A stretch of 64,000 bases of DNA, taken from the NCBI GenBank assembly GCA_030374765.1, contig JARGXX010000129.1, positions 1,116,001 through 1,180,000 on the forward strand, given 5' to 3'. Positions within the stretch are counted from its first letter, which is position 1, and every line of letters starts with the position of its first letter. This stretch comes from Agarophyton chilense. Its lineage: Eukaryota; Rhodophyta; Florideophyceae; Gracilariales; Gracilariaceae. Below, piece after piece: positions 1 to 11,404 of the stretch. The translations under genes and the position numbers were made by a program. The notes under the pieces were generated by a model that saw only the letters and a list, made by a program, of their open reading frames with translations, was not told the origin of the DNA and did no database searches.

Positions 1-246
1 GTTCCCTAATGGACGTCTAGCTACAATGGGTAGTAAAACCTGCAACGTGGATCGCCACTACATGCGCCGTTGCAAGCCAGACCACTCGTGATACCACATG
101 TCCCAACACTGTACCCTGCCTCCTGGCACCCTACGCGGTGTGCCGTTTCATATCACAAGTTTGATGACATCACTCACTTATGAGTTCCAACCGCGACTTC
201 GCGAAAAACCAACATATCGGATTCCCGGACATAGTAGAATACTACA
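1..246 (-). repeat. 3' LTR of element A (partial)
   Basis: This matches 10070-10315 and, in the opposite orientation, 45281-45530. It ends at the inner boundary ACTACA, the complement of the LTR start TGTAGT. About 420 bp of the LTR lie beyond the window start. Confidence 0.92.
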
Positions 247-262
247 TACCCCCCTCGTTAAG
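247..262 (-). other. polypurine tract of element A
   Basis: On the minus strand a purine run (GAGGGGGG followed by TA) sits directly upstream of the 3' LTR start TGTAGT. This is the usual site of plus-strand DNA priming. Families B and E have similar tracts (TTAAGGAGGGAGA type). Confidence 0.7.
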
Positions 263-414
263 CGCGAACCATGGGGGACGCAAGAAGCGTTTATACGCAG
301 TCTGACTGGTGTTCCGGGTACTCATCGTCATCACGAAATCCTCGCCGCACGACCAACTCTTACAGTTCTCAACAGCATTCTGTTCCTCACCGCTCTTCAG
401 CTCGATCTCTCGCG

Positions 415-2097
415 ATGGATCCGAACGCCGGGTCCAACCCGTTTCAGCCCTCCTCTGAGGATGTGCCTTCTGAAGCTCCGTCCAACACTGCTGGTTCTGC
501 GTCGCAGCCTACTGCTCAACTCGGTCCATACTGTTCGTTCCCCACACCGTTCACCGGATTCCGGTCGGTACCGTTACCTCAGCCAACCGTGCCTCCGATG
601 CCAAACGCGGCTTACGTCGCCTCTGCGGGTGTGATTCGAGCTCCTTCTCGTCGTGCTCAGCGGAGCTACCCGCACCCTGCTGATTTCTATGGACGAGATC
701 CTCTCAACAACGTTGAACTTTTCGCGCAAGCGCCCTGGTTTGATCCAGTTGTTATCCGCGATGACGCGTTGATGCAACAGTATGTACACGGTGGGTACTT
801 CCCTAACGGTATTCCGGAACACGCGATTTATAGCGACGACTGGGCGAGCCATATTGCTTTGCCAGACAACGCCATTGCGCGACATTCAACGGAAGCCTTG
901 TCCGAAGCCCGTACACGGTTCACCAAGCTGATTTACCAGCGTCTTCAACGATTTATCAGTACGGTTCTCCTCCTGTAGGACTGGGAAATAGATACCTGGA
1001 AAGCCCGTATCGACGTTGAAGGTTACTCGTATATCGAGACAATCGTTGAAGTCGATGTTAGCGGTTGGCGCGGTGTGCGCGGTGTGCGTGATGCAGCTCT
1101 CTGCTTTCAGCAACCTCTTCTCCGTGCGGAGTTCCGCTTCCTTCGAAAGCGTGACATTCCCTATTGGGATTATCCCCGTTGGGAACGTCGTACTCGATCA
1201 CGTTTGGGCTATTTGGTGCCGTATCAAATGATCGAGATTGACCGCATCCGGCGGAACGCGCGCTTCGGGCGCTAAATCGGTATTCCGGAGCATTGGGCGG
1301 CGATCGAGAGTCCTCGTGGTTGCCCTGTGGAGCTCCCACCGGCGATCTCCTACATCGGGTCCGCGTTGGTTAACGACCCGTTCTCGGGATATTGGACGGT
1401 TGTTTATACCGAGTTTATCGCCAAGATGGCCGTCTTCCTCCTGTGGGATGCTTATGATACCTTTAGAGTTTGGTACATGTCGCCCACAGCGCGAAAGTAT
1501 GCGAGAGAACTCGATCTTTCCCTCGTCCTGGGATCCCGTGCGAACCTTGCCGACTTCATCCATCTTGTGGATTTGATCGACAGTGTCGATTGGTCTGGAG
1601 TGCCAGCTGATCAATCCGCTCGCGGAACCCGTGCAAGACTCTACGACCATTCTCCTGGACGAACAGCAAGTGCTGGAGATTTCGTTTGGTACGACCCCTG
1701 GACGCGCCAGTTGATCACCTCCGAGCAGGCTCGCTTTCTTTGGGAGAACCTGGGTGACATGCCACCGAACCAGCTTACTGGATACGTGTACGATAGTACT
1801 CCATCCGAGAACGGAGAGGAACCGTATGAGGAAGCACCGGGAGCTGAGGCTGAACTCGATTACGAGGACGAGCCAAAGCTGGTAGGCGTAGCGACTTCCG
1901 TCGATCCATCCGCATCGGCGGGAGTTGCTCAAGAGTACTCTCATGGGTTTATCCAACAAACGAGTGCAGTGCCGGTCGAAGATCCAGGCTTGGATCCGCT
2001 GAGGCAGTTCCTCTTAGATGCGGGCTTTCCCCTTGACCAAGTTGAGGGTGATCGCGCACAGCTTCTTGAAAACCTGCGTGCTCGCACGTCTCTTTGA
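415..2097 (+). pseudogene. antisense ORF of element A (unknown protein, two in-frame stops)
   Basis: About 560 codons in a single frame, opposite to gag-pol, beginning next to the 3' LTR. I chose the ATG at 415 (MDPNAGSNPF) because element E starts similarly (MNPYVLNPL); an earlier in-frame ATG lies at 271. Stops at 976-978 (TAG) and 1273-1275 (TAA) break an otherwise open frame. Clear homology to the antisense ORF of element E: APWFDPVVIRDDALMQQY here and APWFHPTAVRDDELIDSY there, ELPPAISYIGS and ELPPCIYYIGS, LLWDAYDTFRVWY and LLWDAHDHFRIWY. The C-terminal part is acidic and ends in a short motif (LRQFLLDAGFPLDQV) also similar to E. There is no signal peptide, no convincing membrane segment and no recognised domain. 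Function unknown. Confidence 0.8.
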
Positions 2098-2455
2098 TAA
2101 TCCTAGAAAAGACTCCTAGTCAACACCCTTGCGATGATATCTTGATACCAATAAACTCCGGTGACTTCGTGTCTTCACGTTCCCTTCTTATCTTCTAGTC
2201 TTCATCTCTTCTCGCTTCTCGAGTTCTTAACTTCTTCTTCTCGTTTCTCGAGTTTCACACTTCCCTTCTCATCTCTCGGGTTCTTCAATCATCTCTTCTC
2301 GCTTCTCGATTTCTTCAATCCTTCTTCTCGCTTCTCGAGTTTGTCCTAGGTGATAATCAGTAAATATCCTGGGCTTGCGTGTTTTCACGTTTCTTCCACA
2401 TGACTTCTTGTTTTCTTCTCGCCTTTCGAGTTTTTACTACCTTTGTAGCCCATAC
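2098..2455. repeat. degenerate tandem CT/GA-rich repeats between convergent ORFs
   Basis: Five or more degenerate units of roughly 29 bp, each built around CTTCTCGCTTCTCGAGTT, fill about 2205-2345, with another unit near 2410. The strand that is sense for gag-pol is purine-rich (GAGAAGCGAGAAG). This is the zone where pol and the antisense ORF converge. Element E has a GA-rich tract in the same place. There is no gene here. Confidence 0.7.
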
Positions 2456-3829
2456 TTAGAAATGAGATGTGCCCATGAGCCCGACTATCGAGGAGTCGAT
2501 CTCCCTGGGGAGTGGTAATCGCATGCGTCGATGATATCGCACGAGCTGCGAACGGGGGATATGAGCTATAGGTTCCCACTTATCCGCTTCCGGAGGAAAA
2601 CCGTATCAACGGACTCGATACAGTAATTATCTGGTATCTTCATTCTCACCATGTTCACATATGCGATCCATAACATATTCTTGGGCGTTTCCCAATGCTT
2701 TCGCTGTTGGCGCGAGACTCCTGTTAACAGGTTTGAAATGCCTTAGGGCTGACCCAAGCGTCTCTGTGTTAGCAGTCTCCGCGTCGCTAAGCGTTTGCTT
2801 GTCGACTAACTCTCGTTCTGCCTGCAGGGGCAGTGTACTCATTTCTTGAGAACCTTTCTCAGATAAAGAGCTATCCTGTTTTCCAGGTTCCATAGAAGCG
2901 TACTTCTTGCTACTTCTCAATTCCATTCGTAAATGAACTTCCTTCGGTTTATCCGATTCTGACCCCTGTTCGGTGGATGATGGTGCTTGCACCACGATAG
3001 AAGGCGATACCTCTTCTTCTTCGTGCACACGAGGGATGGGAGCCGATATCGGCGGAACAGCGAGTGGGGCTTCACCTGACGGTTCAGCCTGAAGCGGCAA
3101 AGGCACGTTTTCGCGTGCACTCGTTTCCAAGTCCTTGGAGCCAAAGTCCAAGACATCTTTCCTGCTTTCAGGTTCCATTTCTGTACTTACGGGTGTGCCC
3201 GTGCCACGGAGCATATCCCGATACTTCGGAAGCTGTCCGTGATTGGCGTACGCAACCGCCGGCGGTGGGAGATCAGGAGCGTTCTCCTCCGCTCGAGCCA
3301 TTGGTGGTGGTTCACTCTCCCCAGAGTCACTTGGGCTTTTGCCTTGACGTTCCGTCGCACTAGCCTCCTCAGTTCTACCAGATACCTGGACTTCCACTTG
3401 CGGGTCAGGCGCGACTTCAACGCTATCGCGCGATACACGTTCAACGTCCTCCCCTGTCTTGATGACCACTGTGTCTTCATCAAGGTCCACCAATTTGAAG
3501 GGTCCAGCCGCTATCGGCAACAACTTATGACGAGATTCTTCCTGTTTGTCCGGTCTTTCAGCTCGTACGAAGACGTGACCTCCTACTCGAATCGCCGGAT
3601 TTCCTCTTCGCCTTCTGGTGTCGTAGTTTCGCTTATACCGAGCTTGCGTCTTTGATAACTCTTTAGCGGCTTCTTCCGCTCTGGCCTTCAGGTCATTCCT
3701 CCATTTCAGATGGTACTTAGCCGCGGTCGGCGCGTCCAATTCTGTCTCGTCGTCGAGCGCAACCGCTAAAATCGGAGGGCTACGTGAGCGCACGAGGTCG
3801 AACGGTGCCGTCTTTGTGGAGGTATGCAC
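2456..3829 (-). pseudogene. pol: pol A: integrase C-terminus, disordered tail and chromodomain
   Basis: The segment opens right after the stop in YNT*VH and encodes the end of the integrase (basic linker, then an RVGGHVFVRAERPDKQEESR block and a GPFKLV motif). A long Ser/Glu/Pro-rich tail of about 250 residues follows, then a chromodomain beginning EYVMDRICEHGENED. The chromodomain continues past TAA at 2627-2629 and past a TGA in place of the Trp of the usual RVRWYGF motif, then reads YGFPPEADKWEPIAHIPRSQ. All of it is in the frame of the upstream pol pieces. Chromodomains at the integrase end are thought to steer integration to marked chromatin. The domain is identifiable but interrupted. 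Confidence 0.82.
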
Positions 3830-4738
3830 TTAGGTGTTGTACGCGTAGTACAGAGTATCTGTAAACATGTCCCATTCTTTCGGGTGATCCGCGATGTAGT
3901 GTCGTAATGCTGCTATCAGCGTGCAGTTGAAATGCTCCACCTGACCGTTGCATTGCGGATCATAGGTCGTGGTAAACAAGTTTCGAATGCCCATAATGCG
4001 GCAAACATTCTGAAAGAACTTCGCAACGAATTTCTTCCCATTATCTGATAACAGAACTTCTGGTGGTCCGTATTTAAATACCCAGTGTTTGATAAACGCC
4101 TGTGCGATTACGGTTACGGTTATCCGCTTCAGCGGCACAGTCCGCACTAGCTTCGAGAAGCGGTCGGTGATTACCAATAGGTAGCGATAACCTCGCCTTG
4201 AGAGAATCAATTCCCCTAGGATGTCGATACTGACGTATTGTAAAGGCGCTTTCGCCTAGAATAACGTCATAGGTGTCCGCTTCCTGTAAAGCTTCACGTG
4301 ATTCTTCGCACATGTTGTACACAACCTCACTGTAGCATGGCAGACCGTTGCCAAAGTAGGCCAGTAAAAATCTCTTCTTAGAGTCGTGAACAACTTCGTT
4401 CCTCCTGGATGACCAGACAGTCTGCTGTATTGTGCCAGATGGAGTACTCGACTCTTCAAGACGTGTGGAATCACGATTTGATCATGCTTTTCGACATGTC
4501 TTAACAGTATTCCTCGTGAATCGAGTGAAAAGGGGAGCTCCTCCCCCCCGTTAAGACGAGAGCGTATCGACGCACAAAACTTGTCGGCGTGTTGCTCATT
4601 GAGGAGCTCAGTGCACGAGATTCGCTCGAGTTGAACGGAAGGGTCAGTGTCTGCTAATGCAAGGAACGGGTCTGCATCCGAATCATCATCAAGGGTCTCT
4701 TGTTCTTCTTCTTCAAAAGATGGTGAATGGGTCTCCAT
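3830..4738 (-). pseudogene. pol: pol A: integrase zinc-binding and catalytic core
   Basis: The zinc-binding domain is seen as LHLAQYSRLSGHPGG, then FYWP and CTTCAK (HHCC type). The catalytic core shows the first Asp in VSIDILGEL, the second in LLSDNGKKF and the Glu in CNGQVEHFN, so the DDE triad is present. Stops lie at 4256-4258 (between the zinc domain and the core) and near 3830 (CAA to TAA in the YNTQVH motif). The normally invariant TTYHPQ motif reads TTYDPQ. The segment is in frame with the RT piece upstream. Confidence 0.88.
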
Positions 4739-4765
4739 GTAGAAGCAAGGTATCTCTTCATCTAT

Positions 4766-5932
4766 TTAGCCTTTGGTTTCGCCCAGTCTTTTGAGTCGCG
4801 ATAGCGCGTCAGCTTGGACATTGGCCAATCCCTTCTTATACTTCACTTCGAAATCGAATTCAGAAAGGCGTAAGCGCCTTCGTGTGAGACGACCAGACGG
4901 ATCTGTAATGGAAAGTAACCATCGTAGAGACGAATGATCCGTATTGACGGTATAACGTTCTCCTTGGAGATACGGTCGCAATGTGGTTAGAGACCAAACG
5001 ACTGCAAGGCATTCCTTTTCTGAAACTGAATACTTCTTCTCAGCTGCGTTCAGCGATCTTGACCAGTAACCAATGGGTTTGCGTTCACCATCAGGGTGTG
5101 TTTGAAAAAGCGCACACCCTACTTGGTACTCGCTAGAGTCGGTATCCACTGAGTATGGCGGGTTGGGGATGGGCAGCGCCAGGACTGGGGCTGTAATAAT
5201 CTTTGTCTTCAGCGTGTCGAACGCTTCCATTTCAGCTTGTCTGAATTGTTCCAGCTGTACTGGTTGTCCTTTACGCAGCTTTGCGTTGAGCGGTGCTGCT
5301 ATATGCGAGTATCGCGGCACGAATCGTCGGTAGACGTTGCACAAGCCGAGGAAAGAACGCAATTGCTTCTGTGTCGATGGAGTTTGTACTTCGCGGAGAG
5401 CCCCTGTTTGTGCCTCTTGAATGGCAAGCTGTTCCGGCTTGATCACATGTCCTAAGTATCGGACGGTGCCAGCGAACCATTCGCATTTCTTGCATTTCAA
5501 GGTGATACCTGCGCTCTGTAGTGCTTTGAGGATCTCCTCTACATGCCGTAAATGGCTTTCCACATCCTGGGAAAAGATGATCACATCGTCCAAATAGACT
5601 AAACAAGTCTTCCATTTGTATCTTGAGAGCAAGATGTCCAGAGTACGCTGGAAAGTAGCCGGTGCATTCGTTAAGCCAAAGGGCATTCTTTTGAAACGGT
5701 AGAGACCGGCGTGCCACGAAAATGCGGTTTTGTCCTGGTCTTCTTCCGCTACAGGCACCTGCCAATAGCCAGAGTTGGCGTCCAACGTGGTGAACACGTT
5801 CGCTTCTCCTAAGCCGTCAATACATTCGTCCATTCGAGGCAACGGGTATGTATCCCGAACTGTAACTGCGTTAAGTTTTCGATAATCGATACAGAATCGT
5901 AAAGAACCATCAGGTTTTGGAACCAGCACCAC
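4766..5932 (-). pseudogene. pol: pol A: reverse transcriptase and RNase H
   Basis: A 388-codon open stretch. RT motifs in order: VLVPKPDGSLRFCIDYRKLN, LPRMDECID, LDANSGYWQVP, MPFGLTNAPATFQR and the catalytic YLDDVIIF at 5585-5596. RNase H follows with VDTDSSEYQVGCALFQ, YSVSEKECLAVVW, TVNTDHSSLRWLL and VQADALSRL, giving the expected acidic residues. The end is a stop at 4766-4768; integrase continues in the same frame beyond it. The catalytic residues are intact, so the defect is confined to flanking stops. Confidence 0.93.
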
Positions 5933-5974
5933 TGGTGAGGCCCAAGCAGATTGAGCTGCTTCGATTACTCTTTC

Positions 5975-7093
5975 TTACAGCATTTTGCTGACATTCTCCT
6001 CCTCGATTTGGCGAGTTCGCGGTCCCGCTCTGTAGGGTGGTTGGGAGATGGGTCGTGACCCTGGGACCAAATCAATGTGGTGTTCCGTAGCGGAGAACTC
6101 TCCTAGTTTTCTATTCCACATGGATGTATACTTCTTCACCATGGACCTGATCTTCGCTCTGTAGTGTTCCGAAACATGTGCTAAGTCTAGCTCATCGACC
6201 AGGCTCTCTGGATCCTTTGCCGTTTGCAATTGATCTCCAGACGGAGTTTGCAGTTCTTCGTCTGTGTCACCGACATGGGTTAATCCCAATACTTCTGCAG
6301 TATAAATATGAGTAGGGACCACCACTTTGGGATGAGGCAAAGCTATTGCAACGACCTGATTCTTCGGTATCTGATAATCGTTATCGGTGAAGTTACTCAC
6401 TAGTATCCAAAAGGGGCTACCAAGATCAACCTGAACAATGCCGTTAGCGATGACCAATCCACGGGATTCGTACATCCGAGTATTCGGTTGAATCACCACC
6501 AGTCCGTGTCGTTCCGTTCTTACTTGAACCCAAGTTTGGGTTCGCGCCTTCAGCATGGCACTCTTCGCTTCTCGAATCATCAACGAGACACCTCCTCGAG
6601 ATTTCCCGTATTCCATAGATGGTGGAAGTGGAAGTGCTTCGGGGAAACGACGCATTGGCTTGCGAAGAATTCGTACCATTGATCCATCATCTGGTTCCAC
6701 TAGTTTTTTTCGCGGGCGAATGGCTTCGACAAACTTGTCGCAATAATCACATCCCAGTACCACTGGTGCAGCTAACGTTTTACAGACGATGAAGTCGACT
6801 AGGACTACAAAGCGTCCCAAACGCACCACGAGTAGAACTGTTCCGAATGTCTTCACAGCATTTTTGTTGGCATCCCGGATGTCCGGTAAAGGACCGTATC
6901 GAATACCTTCTAAGTCATCAGGAGCGAGCTCCGATTCCCGTATAAAGTTTGGACCAGCACCTGTGTCCAGGATAGTCAATCGACGAGATAACAGATTCCT
7001 GTCAGAGCCGATGTCGGCATAGACCTTATAGTTTCTTTTAGACACTACCATGAGGTAACTTTCCGTTTTGACGGGCAAGTATAACGTCTCCAA
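5975..7093 (-). pseudogene. pol: pol A: aspartic protease and linker to RT
   Basis: The active-site motif ILDTGAGPNFI lies near 6940-6970 and the second protease strand reads VVLGCDYCDKF. A long linker follows with IDLVPGSRPISQPPYRAGP, the standard N-terminal part of gypsy RT. The stretch ends at TAA 5975-5977 inside the conserved V.KML..GVIEPA region, and the same frame resumes as RT. Upstream sequence (7045-7233) in another frame resembles the start of pol in element E (RPWRR.), which suggests a frameshift between gag and pol plus a later lesion. Confidence 0.88.
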
Positions 7094-7274
7094 GGACGAT
7101 GTAACTCACAGTCAAACTGTACTCGCTTTCCGTCCGCCGGATTGATTCCGTACGGCGGAAATTTGTGAGGCCTCAAGAGAATCTTGGGCTTCCAAACGCG
7201 AAAGCAGGGAGGCCAGCCCTTCCTAGTCAACACTACGGGATCGACTAGTGTCGACCCCCTAGGGGCTCCCTCAC

Positions 7275-9434
7275 TTAGTTTTCCGGTTGCACCGGCTGAT
7301 TCGCCTCAAAGGCGCCTCTTCCTACCGGGTTTCCGGGTTGTAACACTTCAGCATTCTGAGAAACCGGTCTGTCCGTCCGGCGCATTGGTGTCTGAGAAAA
7401 CCAACTTTTGGCTTTCCAATACATGCCCGCCGGTACGCGGCTCCTTTCCTCTTCTGAGAGTGCTTCATAATTCGTCATGATACGACTCAGATCCTTTGCA
7501 GGAACCGTGCATTCTGCACTCAAATGGTGTTTTCCATAACATGAATAACATATCCAACCGTCACGACGGTTGTTCAACATAGGTTGTGAACGGTATGCCG
7601 TGCGAGTATTCACCCATCCGGGTTTCCCGTTCTTAAAACCTCCTTGTGGTGGCACCGTGTAGGGACAGTACATAGGGCGACGGCCGTTCATAGCCATTAG
7701 GGCTTCCTGGCCCTGAGACTCCGAGTATAGGAGATCCACTGTAGGTACAGAAGAGTCCGTATATTCCATTAAATGGACCGCCTTCTCATGCGAGTCACTC
7801 CATTTGGGTGCCAAAGACGAATCTCGTGAGTGCACTGGAGATTCCAGATGTAGCAGTGTGCTGCGCTGATTAACTCTGGCGGAGATCTTCGCCTTATCCA
7901 TTGAGGTTCCAAAAGCCACTGAACGACGGGGGCTACCACGCGCTCTGGTCGCGTCTCCCTCAGCTTTCGCAAACTGAACTAACTCCAAAAAGGAGACTCT
8001 TCCATGCTTCTCTCGATATCGAGCTACCAACGACTTGATGCTCGGGTCCAGCCCGTCGATGTACAAGTTAATCTTGTCCTTCGTCGAGTGGACGTTTCCA
8101 CAGCGGACTGAAGCTTTGTTAAGCCTGGAGCCGTACTCAACTTTGCCCTCCTCAGGTTTTTGAGTCACATCTCTTAGGTCCAGGATCGCCTGACGTATCG
8201 CGTTTGAAGTCGCGTAACTGCGCAGCAAAAACTGCACCGCCTCCGGCCATGAGGTAACGCCGCCTTCATCGGCTGTCAATGATCCGCAAACGGAACGATA
8301 TTGCTCTAAAGCAAAACCCTTCAGGAAGTGTGGTAAAGACTCAAATGCCTGTGGTTCACTCATCTCTAGAGTGTCTGCTTCGGCAACGAATCGAGTGAGA
8401 AACTCGATAACGAGAATGGGGGTTTTCCCATCAAATGTTAAATCATTAAGGCCGATCTTCAATCGTTTGATGTGATCCTTCACCTTCGCGGTTTCGCGTC
8501 CTGAGCGCTTCCTTCTCTTTACCTTCAGACGGTAGTACCTGTAACTCAGGACCTTCCGATAAAGCGGATTCGTGCACGGGAGCACCTTCAATCCTCTGTA
8601 AGGTGAGCCTTTTTTCTCATTAACGACGAAGACGTGTTCTTCTTCCGAGATCGGGACCTTCGATGACCATCATCACTCATCACTGTCGTCTTCATCTGAC
8701 GTATCTGAATCATCAGAATCATCAGTACTGGAACTGAAGCCCTCCGTACTTGACGATTCATCACTCGAATCACGTGCGGACTTCCGCTTCTTACGTCGTG
8801 AATTCGACTTCTTCGAACGAGCTTCCTTCAAAGGAGCTCCTTCCTCTTCCAGCACGACTGGTTTAGCAGCAGTCTGCGCATGAACTGCCGCCTCCAGGCG
8901 TTTTAAACGAGGGTTAACTCGAGTAAGGACTTCCTCTTCATCCACGGTTAAGCCGGGTAGCGCATCGGGCGTATTCCCGTACCTCTCCAGTATATGGTTC
9001 AAATCCTCACGTAGTGTTTTCATTGATGCAGAGACCTGCTTCCCATCGTCTTGACGAACGAGTGCTTGATGCGCACTGCGTAATTGTTCGACATCGGCGA
9101 TAAGAGCAGCGATCTGCGATTCCATCGCAACCATGCGCACACGCGAAGCGCTTGACTCAGACTTGAGACGACGCACTTCCCCGTGCAAATCATCCTCTTC
9201 TTAACGTCCGACGAACTCAGGGTCAACTACGGCTTCTGTGGTGGGCGTTACTGCTGCTGCCACAGGGGCCGGTACATCCAAGAGATCTCGTTCATTATTC
9301 ACCAAGCGTGAGCACGACATCGCTTGACGATACAGCCGCTCTCCGGCTTCAACAGATGAGGCGATCCTCGATTTCGGGGGTGGTTCCGCAGGACCGGGGC
9401 GTCCAGTACTCGACTGGCTTCGGGTCTTCGGCAT
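7275..9434 (-). pseudogene. gag: gag A
   Basis: The start is taken at ATG 9434 (MPKTRSQSSTGRPGP). A coiled-coil-like N-terminal region (residues rich in Leu/Glu/Gln around 8960-9190) is followed by a Lys/Arg block and a Ser/Asp/Glu block near 8673-8830, then a capsid-like region with TNPLYRKVLSYRYYR and WPEAVQFLLRSYAT. A CX2CX4HX4C zinc knuckle (CYSCYGKHHLSAEC) lies near 7510-7551. The reading frame is continuous but interrupted by TAA at 9201-9203 and tandem TGA near 8668-8675. It aligns along its length with the intact gag of element E. Confidence 0.88.
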
Positions 9435-9629
9435 CCTAGACCAAACCCGAGTCCAGGGGCGAACCAAATGGTGTCTTCGACTTCTAGACCACGTCTTCAA
9501 CCACGATGAATTCCGCAATTTCCGGAGGTGGTTCGATAAACAATAACTGTAGTGATTCCACTTCTTCCAAGTATCGATATCGATTCCACGTTCCAGGAAC
9601 GAATTGTTCAGTGCAGCTGAATACAGTGG

Positions 9630-9647
9630 TTCTAAGTCGGGAGACCA
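9630..9647 (-). other. primer-binding site of element A
   Basis: On the minus strand TGGTCTCCCGACTTAGAA begins 2 bp after the 5' LTR end. It would pair with a tRNA ending TTCTAAGTCGGGAGACCA. The same 18 bases follow the left LTR of E. Confidence 0.85.
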
Positions 9648-9649
9648 CT

Positions 9650-10315
9650 TGTAGTATCCGCTCTAACGGAGAGAGCAGACACCTGCGACAGCGTTCGGAC
9701 TGCCGATGGGTCGCTTGCGGCGAAGGAAAAGGGGTGGTAGAGCTACAACACCAGCGAGCTGGAAGTGGGGTGTAAGGCCATTACTCGCCAGCGGGGTGAA
9801 CAGTGCAGCTGTAAAACGTTGAGGGAACGTAGGTACGAGACGGCTCATGAAGTGGTTGGGGGCTGACTATCTATTATAGCTCGTCCGGATCTCCGGTTAG
9901 GGAATCCTAAGCGAGGAACAGAATAGTCATGATGCCCATGTTGTCTCCTTTACTTGGAGTCGGCGCTCACCTCTGGTGCACTATATACTGTATGCCAGGG
10001 TAAGTGCCCAAATAAGTATATAAATAATACCCAGTGGTCAGCCGCTTAGCCAAACCACTGTATGGGTATGGTCCCTAATGGACGTCTAGCTACAAAGGGT
10101 AGTAAAACCAGCCACGTGGATCGCCACTACATGCGCCGTTGCAAGCCAGTCCACTCGTGATACCACGTGTTCCACTAATGTACCCTGCCTCCTGGCATCC
10201 TACGCGGTGTGCCGTTTCATATCACAAGTTTGATGACATCACTCACTTATGAGTTCCAACCGCGACTTCGCGAAAAAACAACCCATCGGACTCCCCGACA
10301 TAGTAAAATACTACA
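9650..10315 (-). repeat. 5' LTR of element A
   Basis: 666 bp with TG...CA ends on the minus strand (TGTAGTATTT ... GGATACTACA). It is nearly the same as the solo LTR at 45281-45947. It contains an AT-rich stretch (about 10000-10040) that could hold the promoter. It is directly followed on the minus strand by the primer-binding site. Confidence 0.93.
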
Positions 10316-11404
10316 TTCGGGGTTGAATTCTCGGTATCAATGCTGGTAAAAAGGTTTCCAACAGCATTATTTGTTGAGTCTTCTGAACTTGACGTCATTA
10401 TTGTCTTCTGTTCTTTCTTTGATGTTGAAGAATGTGTCGACGTCCTCGGTTTCTGAGGGATCTTCATCCTGTTCGCATGGTTCGTAAAGTACCTGCTTCA
10501 GAGCACGGTTTTGATGGGATTATTGCCTGGATTTCTGATAAAGCTGGACTTTTCTTGCAGCGATGGCGGCTGAATTTTTTGGATGCCGACAATATCACAA
10601 GATATATCCTTTTTCACCCCAGTTGAAGCAAGTTCTCCCATTCATTTTAGGCTTCTTATTTTTCTTATGGCGGCCATATCTAGCAGGAGGAAGATAGGGT
10701 TTCGATGAAGACTGATAGAGAACATCTGCGGATTTTGAATTTTTAGAGAACTTGAATACATTAATTGATTTTCGTTCGTTACCCTCTTCCTTTTCGGGCT
10801 GAATAGCACATTCTAGCTATGTGTAGAATTCTCGATAGGAAAGGGTTTCTGATTCCCGTCGGCTAATTGGATTACTAGCCCATGAATGTCCAATAACTGC
10901 TTTCTTAAGATAAAATATCTTGTTTGCATCAGTACGGAAATGCGGTGGACCTTGAGCAGCTAATTTTGATATTTTCGAATCCAATTTGTCAATGGCCTGA
11001 GTTGCAGTTGCAGTATATTCTTCCGCTTGGAAAGTATCAATTTGCATGTTCATTAAACGAATTTCAATGCGCTTCTGTTTAGAGGTGGAATGAAAATGTG
11101 ATTCAATAAAGTTCGTAGCATCAGTGAGAGATTGAGCTTTTTGAACAACATGTTCATTGAAGAAACGCTTTGCATTATCCCTTAGAATATTATGCATAAG
11201 CTGAACATGTTTGTAATCAGGTATCCTCGAATCTTCTAATGCGATACGATATTCGATCCATCCAAGATTCTCCAATGGCTCCGGAAAACTTAGAATTCTT
11301 GCCCTTGAAACGCATTGCCAGATTTTGTGAGACCTTTGGAACATCTATGTTATTAGTGCTCACTCTGATCGTTTGCGAAGGAATAATATACTGATAATTC
11401 ACAG
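10316..11404 (-). pseudogene. gag: relic gag of an older, probably copia-like retroelement
   Basis: The minus strand reads a gag-like protein: FKGKNSKFSGAIGESW, then MHNILRDNAKRFFNEHVV and LTDATNFIESHFHS, then FYLKKAVIGHSWASNPISR. A decayed zinc knuckle (CFNWGEKGYIL*YC) follows at about 10589-10630. A frame change near 11217-11260, the knuckle Cys-to-Trp and His-to-Tyr changes and stop codons show it is long dead. The sequence is clearly more AT-rich than the gypsy elements. Element A cuts its C-terminal side and B2 cuts its N-terminal side. The copia-like label rests on remembered resemblance of the gag pattern and is less certain than the gag call. Confidence 0.6.

Larger units (their letters stand above)
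1..10315 (-). mobile_element. Ty3/gypsy chromodomain retrotransposon, element A (3' LTR truncated by window edge)
   Basis: LTR sequence at 1-246 recurs at 9650-10315 in the same orientation. Between them, reading right to left, are a primer-binding site, gag, protease, reverse transcriptase, RNase H, integrase and a chromodomain, then an oppositely oriented extra ORF, a polypurine tract and the 3' LTR. The order PR-RT-RH-IN is diagnostic of Ty3/gypsy, and the chromodomain indicates a chromovirus-like lineage. The whole of pol stays in one frame and is broken only by stop codons, so the copy is dead but not shuffled. The right flank enters an older retroelement relic. A target duplication cannot be tested because the left outer end lies outside the window. 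Confidence 0.93.

Noticed and set aside
98..634. A 178-codon plus-strand ORF overlapping the A LTR and the antisense ORF
   Set aside because: It lies in another frame over the conserved antisense ORF, has no homologue in the other copies and starts inside the LTR.
415..2097. Antisense ORF as an envelope gene
   Set aside because: It is on the wrong strand and has no signal peptide, transmembrane anchor or cleavage site.
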